The translations under genes were made by a program, and so were the position numbers. The notes under the pieces were generated by a model. That model did not search any database. It saw only the letters and a program-made list of their open reading frames with translations, and had not been told where the DNA came from. From Hydrangea macrophylla (taxonomy: Eukaryota; Streptophyta; Magnoliopsida; Cornales; Hydrangeaceae): 64,000 nucleotides of DNA. This document shows positions 46,823-56,858 of the stretch, piece by piece; position 1 is the stretch's first letter; the number at the start of each line of letters is the position of its first letter. The DNA lies in NCBI GenBank assembly GCA_033977485.1, contig CM066988.1:138949359-139013358 (forward strand), read 5' to 3'.

Positions 46823-48038
46823 TTTTATTTTTAATCAATTTTCAAACAACTTTATATTTTTTTGAAAAAAAATGCTTGGTAAAATTCTTTATGAATGGCT
46901 TATATGTCACACGGATGTGATGCATGTGTGTGTGTGTGCCTATTCTATATGCCAATAGAAAAGAAAATCCTAATTCTAACATATAAGCACATAAGCACAT
47001 AAAATCCGCATCCATGTTAAGAGTGCTGATTTCTCCTTTCATTGTGATCCTCATTATCTAAGTATTAAAATTTTGAAATTTATTTAGAAAGTATTTCTTA
47101 GGTGATGAAACCTTTTGAAACAATTCTTGGGAGTTCTTTTAAACATTGCTCATCAAAGATGATTGGATTGAAATTCATTTGAAAAGCATTTCTCCCACAA
47201 ATAATTCCTGAGTTTTTTTTTTTTTTTTGGATTTTTCCTTTCAAAGTGAGGACGTGAAAGATGATTGGATTTTACTTGATTTAGAGAAAATGAACCTTGG
47301 ATCTTTTTCTTTGAAAGGATTTTTTTTCAAAACATATATATATATTTTTTTTGGATTTAAAGATAGTGATCAATAAAAATTTCATAAACAATGAACTTCG
47401 GATTCTTGGGTAGGAGTATTACACGATTAGATAATCATCGCACTTTTCATGAATTCGGATGCATACAAGGTCAATGATGCTTAGCTAAACATGATACAAG
47501 AGGTGTAATCTTATAATCAAGATTCGGCTTATTCTCAAATGTCATAGGACATGAAGAGGAATTGCTCAAAAGTGATTAAGAGGTTACACATCTTTTATCA
47601 AGTAAGCATCGTCATCATCTCAAGTAATCCCTTTCGGGCATACAAAACTCCCTGGCATATAACCCTAATCAAGAATTGAATTCCTAATTTTGAAAGGTTC
47701 TATGGAAACTACTATGCAAAGGCCGGGTTTTGGTCAAATAAGGGACCCTTGACACACACCCGATAGGATGCTTCATATACCAAAACATGGTACGAGATCA
47801 AGGGTGATCACACGGCCCCATGATTGCTTGACCGACCGGGTTGCCCCGAGCCTCCAAGGTCATAGTTCCGTGCAATCGACTGGCGAAACATGCAAGTGCA
47901 ATGCAACAGGCACACAAAAATTAATTAACTTGATTAAAAGGATGCTTTCAAGTCTAATCCTCGAGTGAACCCAAAATCAGAAATTCTGGTCTGCGAAACC
48001 AGAGATTCTGGGTTCGATCCCCAGCAGAGTCGCCAGAT
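46823..48038 (-). other. Element E 5' leader
   Basis: About 1.2 kb between primer site and gag, with no coding signal. A TG microsatellite lies at about 46924-46940. Position and length fit an untranslated leader that would hold packaging signals. Confidence 0.6.
47986..48035 (-). other. Primer-binding site of E extended into a 50-nt tRNA-Arg copy
   Basis: On the plus strand this is the 3' part of a tRNA ending in CCA: anticodon stem CTGGT/ACCAG (47986-47990 and 47998-48002) with loop CTGCGAA, variable AGATT, T stem CTGGG/CCCAG (48008-48012 and 48020-48024) with loop TTCGATC, acceptor strand CAGAGTC, discriminator G and CCA (48033-48035), three bases from the LTR. As I recall plant tRNA-Arg(ACG), these correspond to positions 27-76, with G instead of A at position 34. 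The minus strand therefore gives a primer site TGGCGACTCTGCTGGGGA with about 50 nt of complementarity instead of the usual 8-18. The 5' half of the tRNA is absent, so it is not a tRNA gene. Confidence 0.85.
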
Positions 48039-51000
48039 TATGGATATCGCAGGTTATTTCTTAATTTACCCACTTTTAAAACATTTTTCATATTCAAATT
48101 CAAATACGAGTCGCCACTTAATTTTTAAAAGGAAAATTAAGAAACCATTTAAAAGGAAACTGATCTTTTGCGAAACCAAAGATAAACTGGGTCCGGGGAT
48201 TATGGAATGAAAGGGGAAGGAGCCCGACGGACTAAAACACCCCCTTTCATCCTATCTCACGATAGGCCTCTACTCAACATCCTTTTTAATCAAATTATTA
48301 ATCTAAGCATGCCCTCAACTAATATATACATATACATTACACAAGCATGTTGGAAATGATGTAAAATTGTTAAAGACAAAATATCATTCATAAGCCACGT
48401 AATTCAAATAGCAAACAACATGATATGCAATAGAGAACTAGAGAACATACCCGGGATCCAGCCGCAAATATTAAACGTGCAATGCATGCGAGAATAGGAA
48501 TCCTAAGAAAAGGTCTCTATCACATATAAACACATAAGGCAAGACCTAGTCTAAAGTGTCGCACATGGAGTTGAAAATCAATTCAAAATCAAATAAATGA
48601 ATTAAACTAGAGAAAGGATGAGAAGTTGTACCTCAAATGCGCTACAAAACAAAAGTTAGTACACATGCCTTAGACAAGATATAATATCATAAATAAGTAA
48701 ATCCTAAGTCATGTTCAATTAGATACATCTTAGACAAGAAATAATTCCTACTTATGGATATTAACATGTATGAATGAATGCATGAACATGAACAAGAATG
48801 GGACATGAGTTTATTCACTAATTTGGATCACTAAACCTCTGGATTTAATCTAAATTATCATTATTCAAAACATGGTTTGGGTCTCAAGACATTAGGAGAC
48901 CATTTGAGTTAAAATAAATAAGATTAGACAAAAACAGTAGCAGTTTTTTATGAATTCCAGAGAGCAGACCCGACGTTCAATAATAGAAATAAAATACTTT
49001 CAACGGTTGGATCTTAATGATTTTTGGATATGTCATGCCTCTGTGAGTCTAGTTCCTAACCCAACTTGAAAATCAAGATTTCAACGGTTAGATCTCCGGG
49101 AATATGGAAAATATTAGACCTCACTCAGGATTCTGCAACTCTCTGTCCAGAGATCTTGTATGATTTTCTAAAAATAGTAAAAAAATGAGAAATACTTAGA
49201 TCTTTTTAGGGTACCTTCCTAACACATTAAGGTACTTATAAAAAATTATTTGAGACCCCTAAAACTTTATTAGGGTTCTGATTTATTAATTTCAAAACAG
49301 ACTTATTATTCTGAAAGCATTTTAGAACTCTGGACAGATTGTGATTAGCTCACAAAAACCATGATCAAACCCTTCTAATCACAAGATCTTGATAAAACAA
49401 AAATCACAGTGGTAAAACAATGTGTTATGAACATTTTTCCGTTGGTTTCATTCGATTCCAACGGTCGGATTTCAAACTAAAAATCCTTGATCAAAAACAG
49501 TTTATGAACCCACTGTTTCATTTTGCTAGCTCAAAATTATTGATTGGCCTCAACTATTAGAACATGAAGTTAGGACTCAAATCAAACTACTTCTTCTACC
49601 ATTTGATGGTCCTTGAAGATTATGAGGCATATTATACTTATGGATCTCGATGAAGTATTGAAATGAACTTCACAAAATCCTCAAATAAAGAATTCAAACC
49701 TATGGATCCAAGTTTGAATTCAACTTATCACTCCTACCATTTGATGGTCATTGGAGTTAGAGACATACATACTCATAGGTTCTAGATGAAGTATGAAAGA
49801 CTTCTTAAAACCTACGAGAAGGATTAGTTCAAGCCATGGGAATAAACTTGAATTAACACTTTCTTCTCCTACCACTTGATGGTCATTGGAGACTATAAGG
49901 CATACTATACTAGTGGATTTTGATGAAGTATTGAGATGAACTTCACAAAATCCTCAAATAAAGAACTCAAACCTATGGACCCAAGTTTGAATTCAACTTA
50001 TCACTCCTACCTTTTGATGGTCATTGGAGTTAGAGATGAAGTTAAAATCTACTCAAACCTCATTGGAATATAATAGGATTCCATAAGATTTCTTAATGAA
50101 AAGGTTCAAGTCATGGATTAAGACTTGAATCTCACTAATTATATGTAGATTAAGACTATGATTCATTCTAATCTCCATATAGATCATAAGATCATAGGAA
50201 ATTAAATAATCAAACTCAAAGAGGTTCAATGAGATATGAAAGATCTCATGAGCCTCACAAGAGATGGTAGAAATAAGAAATCAAAGTTTGTCTAGAGAAA
50301 CTAAGAACACAAGCTCTTCAAAATGGAATTTATTTTAAACCCAAAGCATCAATTAGATCCAAATCAATGAAACAATATGAGATTCAATCACAAGTTCTAA
50401 GTGGTGTGTGATGAAATGAGGTAAGAAGAGAGGTTTTGAAAATGTGTAAAGTTCCTAGAACTATGAACTTGTGATTGAATAGTCCTAATTCTATCAAGGA
50501 TTAAGAGGTTACCTCTAAGACCTCAAGTATTTCTTCAACTTCTTTGTGAAAAACCTTCCAAGATTTCCCAAAATTCTTCAAATTCTTCAAGTTCTTCAAG
50601 ACTTTCTTCTTCTCTCTCTCTCAAAATATATATAATTCTTGTATATCTCTCTCTCTTAATTCTCAAGTTCAAGTATATCTCTCAAGTCCCTCCATAATGA
50701 AGGTGAAAGTTTTGTTTATATAGACCATTAATTCAAGGATAAATGGGTAAATTCGGGGTGGAAACCCATGTGCAAAGATTTCTTCTAGAACATGTGAGAA
50801 AAGCAGTCTGTTACAGCCAGCGGCACTCGACGGGTGCCGGCGGCACTCACTGAATGCCGGGCGGCACTCCCTGAATGCCGGGCGGCAAACACTGAGTGCC
50901 GGCGCGGCACTCACTGAGTGCCGCCGCGTTTTCCGCGTGCCGGGGCTAACTGAAATTTTGTCCCTCTTTTTGATTTTTCAAAAAAATGTTGGTGTAAACA

Positions 51001-51430
51001 CAATTTTTCTATTCTATATATATATATATATTTGTATTAAGATCCCCCATGTGCATGGTATCAACCATGTGCATGGTATATTTTGAATATACTATTTCTT
51101 TTTGTATTTTCTCTTTCTCCAAGATTTTTATTTATTTATTTTGTCCTCCTATCTCTTTCAAAAGAACTCTTCTTTATTATTATTTTTTTTATTTTATCCT
51201 CTTAAAAGCTGGTTCCCAGAATGGATTTCTCACACGTTCTTCATTGTTCGGGTTTCTCCCGAATACCCAAATCCTCTCTTTTTATTATTTTATTAATTTA
51301 ACTTGAAGAACATCTTGAAGACTTTGAATTTCTTGGAAAATCTTCGAATGCCATGGTCATTGTCATCATCGGTCTTTGAGAGGTAACCAATCCCTAGATT
51401 TGACGTTTGGTCAAAATCGGGGTGTCTACA
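48039..51430 (-). repeat. Element E 5' LTR (3392 bp)
   Basis: Direct copy of 37307-40696, with the last bases CATA instead of CACA on the coding strand. Same hairpin array (50821-50930), diverged repeats (49590-50030) and TATA box (50713-50723). Confidence 0.95.
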
Positions 51431-51435
51431 CCCTC

Positions 51436-51990
51436 TCAATCAACACACTAGGTAAATCTTCTGGAAAGACGTCTAGAAATTCTCACTACTGGTATATCCT
51501 CGAATTTCAATTTTGTAATTCTAGTGTCAAGTATACTACACAAGAATCCCCGACATCCTTTTTTCAACAAACGGCAAGCTCTGACAATTGACACCATATA
51601 AGGCGGTAATGCTACACTTGTCCCTTGGAAACGAAATACATCCTGATTGGGCAATCGAAATGTTACTATTTTATTCTCACAATCAATAATGGCACGATTT
51701 GCAGATAACCAATCAATCCCCAAAATGACATCAAAATGTTGAATAACCAATGGCACTAAATCAACAATCAAACCTCTACCATTCACATCAATCCCACAAG
51801 CTTTAAAGACACCCGAACTTACTAGTGGAGCTCACGACGGAAGTGAAACAGACAAATCAAAATCTAGTAGTTCTAAGGGTTTGTCTAAATATTTAGCAAA
51901 TGGATGTGAAACAAAAGAGTGAGTTGATCCTGAATCCAGCAATACTCTAGCAGGTTATGAACAAATAGAAAGTATACCTGAAACCACAGT
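51436..51990 (-). pseudogene. pol: Element D protease region, cut by element E
   Basis: Minus-strand frame 51448-51786 codes VDLVPLVIQHFDVILGIDWL and IIDCENKIVTF, the C-terminal half of a Ty3/Gypsy protease. Upstream, DSGSTHSFVSHPFA (about 51950-51905) is the active site. A stop and small shift separate the two. The continuation toward RT resumes at 37306 on the other side of E. Confidence 0.85.
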
Positions 51991-52099
51991 GTCAGCGGCA
52001 GTGGTCTCCCAAGGCTTAAGCTAAAAATACCTTCCTTATCGTTGCCCCCTCCCTTGAGATTATTACTCAAGTAGCGTCTGACTTGGTGCACTTCCCATG

Positions 52100-53138
52100 G
52101 ATGACTAAAACTCACAGGTCCTTTCTTGGGACAATCACGTTCCCGATGCCCCATATTACCACAAGCGAAACACCTTATTTGACTGTCATCGATACTTTAC
52201 CTCAGAATAATACCTTGTCTTAGTGTACTTTGCCTTTATAGATTAGGACAATCTCTTGCCACGTTTCCTGTTCATCGACAATTGTTGCAAATGGTAGGAG
52301 ATAAATTGCACACTCCCCAATGATACTTACCACAGGTCTGACATCTTGGCTTATTGCTCCCACTTCCCGATGAACTCCCCAAACTCTGTCTTTTGGAACT
52401 ATCCTGTCTCTGAAATTGACTACCTTCCGGCCTCTTGAATTGTTGACTTTGCTCGGATGACAATACACCTCACTTAGTAATTAAGGCCACATCTAATACT
52501 TCTGAATACGTCGATAGTCGGTGTGTATCTACTTTTCCCCTAATTTCATCACGAAGTCCTTCTTCGAATCGTCTTGCCTGAGTAAACGTGTTCAGAAGTA
52601 AATCCGTTGCAAATCTAGCCAAACTTGTAAATTGGGCTGCATAGTCCCTAACACTCATATTACCCTGATTAAGATGAGAAAACTCACGGGCCTTCTGATC
52701 GCTGAAAGATCGAGGAATACATTATTTCGAGAACTCCTCGATAAACCCATTCCAGGTTATTAGTGCACCCCGCCTTAATACTGATGCCCACCAGTTTTGT
52801 GCTTCTTCTTTCAGAGTATCTGAGGCAAACAAGACCTTCTGTTCCTCTGTACATAGCAAAGCACGAAAAATTCTCTTCATATAGGTTAACCAATGGTCAG
52901 CATTCATCGAATTAGATTCTCCTTTGAACTGTCCTGGATTTTGCTTGTAGAACATGGCAATAGTTGTTGGTTCTGTTCTTTGTTCTGGATTTGATGAGCT
53001 TGGTCCTTCCTCGGTAACTCGAGTTTCAACCACTTTTATCAACTTTTTCATAACTATTTCAATTATATCCATACGGGCCGAAGACGAGTTCTCACCTCCA
53101 GATATCCCTACCTGGCACCCACAGCAAAGTATATACAT
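52100..53138 (-). pseudogene. gag: Element D Gag, broken by several stops
   Basis: Pieces share one minus-strand frame: 52722-53138 (real start probably MDIIEIVMKKL; FYKQNPGQFKGESNSMNADH, AQNWWASVLRRG), 52470-52658 (SVRDYAAQFTSLARFATDLL) and 52272-52463 (CQTCGKYHWGVC knuckle), separated by TAA and TGA codons. A second knuckle CNNCR has a stop and lost its His. A third, CFACGNMGHRERDC (about 52185-52140), is intact. Gag of a chromovirus; not translatable in full. Confidence 0.88.
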
Positions 53139-53282
53139 ACATGTTACTTTTAAATAAATTACAATGCATGCTAAATAACATTTTAAAGCATGCTAAATAA
53201 ACATATATGCATGATCGTACAACTACGTGTCATTGAGTGCACACTCACGCGTCATCACTCATACCCAAGGCTCTAGTCTATT

Positions 53283-53294
53283 GCTCTGATACCA
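53283..53294 (-). other. Element D primer-binding site (initiator Met tRNA)
   Basis: Minus strand TGGTATCAGAGC five bases inside the 5' LTR (53300). Confidence 0.9.
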
Positions 53295-53299
53295 AAAAT

Positions 53300-54699
53300 T
53301 GTCGCACCCCAACCCGCCCCGGCGGGCTAGGACACGTGTAACAAAGGATTATCAAAACCCAAACACCCCTTCAATAGCAATAAAGCAAGAATAAAGTTTT
53401 AAAATCATCGAATAGTACTTGGATTGAGTTCGCCCTATTACAGCACCATTCACCTTGTTAAATAAGAATTTAAAATACCAAAATATCACCCCAAACACTT
53501 GAAAAAGAAAGATATAGAAATAATCCTCTCATTCATTAGTGACCGTAGTCAATTCCTTGTGGTCGTCATCACTATCCCCTTTTCTCTGAGGATTTCATCA
53601 TCTCTATGTCCCTTATATATGGGGCTGACTAATGGTGGTTATTACTTGAGACCCTTTGACCCAAATAAGCATATAAGCAACTCAACATGTCAACATGGCA
53701 ATTTCATCATTTTGAACATGTTAAACAATAAATATTTACATGATTTTCTACTTAATCATAATTAAGCACTTTAAGCCTTCACTAACAAATAAATAAACAT
53801 TAAATATCCAATTTTAGGATTAGGACATTCACCTCACAAATAGGTCCAAAATAAGCTTAGAATTCCCAAATTCCTTCGTAAAACTAACTCCTAATGATTC
53901 AAATGATATCCCTACATATATATATATCACTTATATGTATTACCCCTTAAAGTGGGTCGTAGAAAAACATTACCAAAATTGAAAAAGAAAGATATAGAAA
54001 TAATCCTCTCACATCTACGAGTCCAAATATGGCTTCAGTTCATGGAACGGTGTACCGACAACGAAGAAACAGCGACGGGACGACGACAGAACCCGCTTTT
54101 CTTTCTTTTCTTCTCGTGAAGCTCTCTGTGACTCTCTAATCTGTTTCTATCTTTTTCTCTTCTTTTTTTTTTATGACAATGAGTCATTATGAGATATGTA
54201 TATCTCTTGGAATATTTTAATCAACTTAGTCATAATTTTGTTTGCATCCCCCAATGTTTCTAAATTCCTATTATCAAACCTCATGGACATTATATTAACT
54301 ACCCAATTTCGAAATGAGAATGTGTCTACATCACATATGGGTCCCAAACATGGTCTCAAATATTTTATGAGGTTGTTAATTAGCCTACTAATTATGAACC
54401 ATATTCCTATTCGCTCTCACACGGGTACCCAAATTGGCACCATAAAAGGTCACAACTAGCAATAAAATATTCAAAATAGTTAAACAATTATTCATTTAAT
54501 CACATAAATGCAACTAAATACAATTTATCTAATTTGGACCTCCCATGGGTCCCATTTCACATCCGTCCAAATGTGCCCTTATGTAAGCACTTATCACATC
54601 GGGGTAACTGGAACTTACCAAATATCACATGCAATTAATTATACTAATTAATGCTTGAAAAATAAATATGACTTCCATTTTTTGGGTACGGGTATTACA
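53300..54699 (-). repeat. Element D 5' LTR (1400 bp, with internal deletion)
   Basis: Matches the three left-LTR pieces but lacks about 430 bp (equivalent to about 9297-9516 plus 23481-23688). At the deletion a 33-bp segment (53499-53531) is an exact copy of 53979-54011 in the same LTR. TATA-like GAGATATACATATCTC (minus strand) at about 54187-54202. Confidence 0.9.
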
Positions 54700-54704
54700 G
54701 TGAT

Positions 54705-56637
54705 TGTCATTAAAATACATATCATAATCATCTTTGTGTCTGTATGTATGTGTGATTAGATTGTTGGAGTTACTGGATAAAATCTGATTAGATTAGGGAG
54801 TACCTCATATTCAATGAGAAGTTATTATTGTCAATAGACTGAGCAATTGATGTTACTCGAATATTTTCACACGTAAAGACTGAGAAATTCTAATTATTTT
54901 CTAAAATTTCTAATAAAAAAAAAGTGAGAAGTTCTCACTCTATTGAGGTTTGTATTATTTAAAATTTTGAGAAATCCTACTATGTTGCAAAATTTCTCAT
55001 TCAAATGTTGGAGACTTGGAGTTACTGGATAAAAAAATGATTAGATTGGGAAGTGCCTCATATTCAGTGAGAAGTTATTCTTATTCAGACTGAGTAATTG
55101 ATGTTACTTGAATATTTTCGCATGCAAAAACTGAGAAAATCTCATTATTTTTTGAAATTTCTGATCAAAAAACTGAGAAATTCCCGATTTTTTATTTAAA
55201 ATTTTGAGAAATCCCCACTTTGTTGGGAAATTTCTCATTCAAAAAACTGATAAATTCCCATTATTTTGTGAAATTTCTCATTAAAAAAATTGAGAATTTC
55301 CTTCGCTGCTCTGAAATTCTCATTCAAAAAACTGATAAATTCATCACTATGTATTAAGAATCTTTACATTAGAGTGTGAATATTCTTTCGCCCCTAGTTA
55401 TGTAGCCGAAACCTTAACCTGAAAAGAAGTTCTTTTCGTCAGAAATCCTAATTTTGCAAAGAGTAAACATAAGAATATTGAAAGTTTCTTTAACGAAATC
55501 AGTGAGAATTTCATTCCAAAATGCTCTGATTTTGTGTTTTTTTGGCGAAGTTGACGTTGATCACGCCGAAAAGTTGACAGTCAATTTTGAATCTCGCCGG
55601 ATGTCTTAGATTGCCAACAATATCGTTGTGGCGAGGGGTTTCGTTCGAAGATGCAGAGAAGATAATTTGGGATTCTTTAATGGTAGGTGACGATTTTTAT
55701 GGGTTTTGAATGAGAAAATTTGAAAAGCGATATAATGTAGGGATATCCATTATAGGGGCGCGAAAAATGAATGAGGGGTATCTATGTCTTTAGCAACAGA
55801 TGTGGACTAATTTCTAGATTCGGATTTAGGAAGGACCTATTTCTAGAAGAGTCTAGGATTGGGGACTAAATCCTAGTTTACCCATTATATTATCAGTGTA
55901 ATTTAAGCACTGGGAATCTATGATTTAGTTCCCTCCCCAAGCACTTTAACAGGAATTAGTCCAAATGATAAGTGCATAAATTAATCTCTAATCAGATATG
56001 TAGATTAGGAATTAGTCCATTCCTCAAATCATTGACTAATTTATGGACAAAAATACCATCAATTTAATACATACGTGTGTGTGTATATACATTCAGCATT
56101 TATAAGGCAGTTATAGTAAGCGAATATAATGGGGATCATGGATAATGGAATAATTATCTCTAAAATCAAGGCATTTCCTTTTTTTTTTTTACTCATATTG
56201 GTTGGTATATCCACATTTGAATGCTAAGTTGAAGATAAATGTTATAGTTTTGTTTTAAATATTTCTTCTTAAAATAATCATAGTTATGTTCTTCATCAGC
56301 GTATTTGCATAAGTGGAGATTCATTTTCGAGTTTTGAAGGTGAGAAAATTATAGTTTTATTTAGTGAGAATTTCTCACTTTTATAAATAGAATTTCTCAC
56401 TTTGTGTGTAAAAAATGTCTAAAGTTTGGTAATGAACAAGTGAATTTTTTTTTTTTTTTCTTGATAGGCAAACTGAGAAGATGTGCATCGCAGTAGAAGA
56501 GAGTCTCAATGGAAGAGTGAGAAATTTCTCACTTTTGTTATGTATGAGGTAGTTATGGTAACTGAATTTAATAGATTTCATCGAGAATTTCTCACTTTTC
56601 TCTGCTAAGAAATTTCTAACATTTGGTACTGAAAAAG
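54705..56637. repeat. AT-rich stretch with direct duplication and 42-bp GAGAAATT repeats
   Basis: TGGAGTTACTGGATAAAA (54768 and 55017) starts two diverged direct copies of about 135 bp or more. At 55125-55345 CTGAGAAATTCCCA..GAAATTTCTCATTCAAAAAA repeats with a period of about 42 bp. GAGAATTTCTCACTTT recurs at 56360-56600. No gene recognised. Confidence 0.6.
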
Positions 56638-56858
56638 TGTCATACCCCGAAACCGCACATACGATTCTAGGACACGTGACATGCCACCAAGGCACGACCT
56701 CATGTCATTAAAGTTCCATAAAACACATTAACAAAGGTTTTGACTCATGAACTCAACACTTTTAAAACATTTTTAAATAGATATTTTCAAATCCAAACAC
56801 ACTCTAACGAATTTCTTTTTCGAAAGTAACACTTTTATAGTTCAAAGAGGTGGATACC
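56638..56858 (-). repeat. LTR F, piece 1 (chromovirus family related to D)
   Basis: Starts TGTCATACCCCGAAACCGC; interrupted by solo LTR B2 (ATACC duplication at 56854-56858 and 59730-59734). Continues at 59735. Confidence 0.75.

Larger units (their letters stand above)
37307..51430 (-). mobile_element. Element E: recent gag-only Tat/Ogre-type retrotransposon
   Basis: A 14,124-bp element with LTRs 48039-51430 (5') and 37307-40696 (3'), reading TGTAGACACC...GATATCCACA. Flanks TCCTC (37302-37306) and CCCTC (51431-51435) fit a 5-bp duplication with one change. By eye I find only about a dozen base differences between the 3.39-kb LTRs, so insertion was recent. The interior has one long gag and long tandem arrays but no protease, RT or integrase. 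The TGTAGACACC start, AGGGGCAAAC tract, tRNA-Arg primer site and Gag type point to the Tat/Ogre lineage. It must be mobilised by another element. Confidence 0.93.
9096..54699 (-). mobile_element. Element D: old Ty3/Gypsy chromovirus, split by three nested insertions
   Basis: The outer host of the nest. The left LTR starts TGTCACACCC at 9096, the right LTR ends ATTACA at 54699, and GTGAT lies directly outside both (9091-9095 and 54700-54704), so this is one integration event. D's own DNA (about 7.9 kb) is 9096-9516, 23481-23761, 33357-37306 and 51436-54699. Coding is on the minus strand in the order gag (52.1-53.1 kb), protease, then RT/RNase H and integrase with chromodomain (34.4-37.3 kb). 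The initiator-Met primer site and the chromodomain place it among chromoviruses, probably Tekay/Del. Many stops and frameshifts show it is dead. Confidence 0.92.

Noticed and set aside
47986..48035. A tRNA-Arg gene
   Set aside because: Acceptor 5' strand, D arm and position 26 are missing, and CCA is encoded, which plant nuclear tRNA genes do not do; it directly adjoins an LTR.
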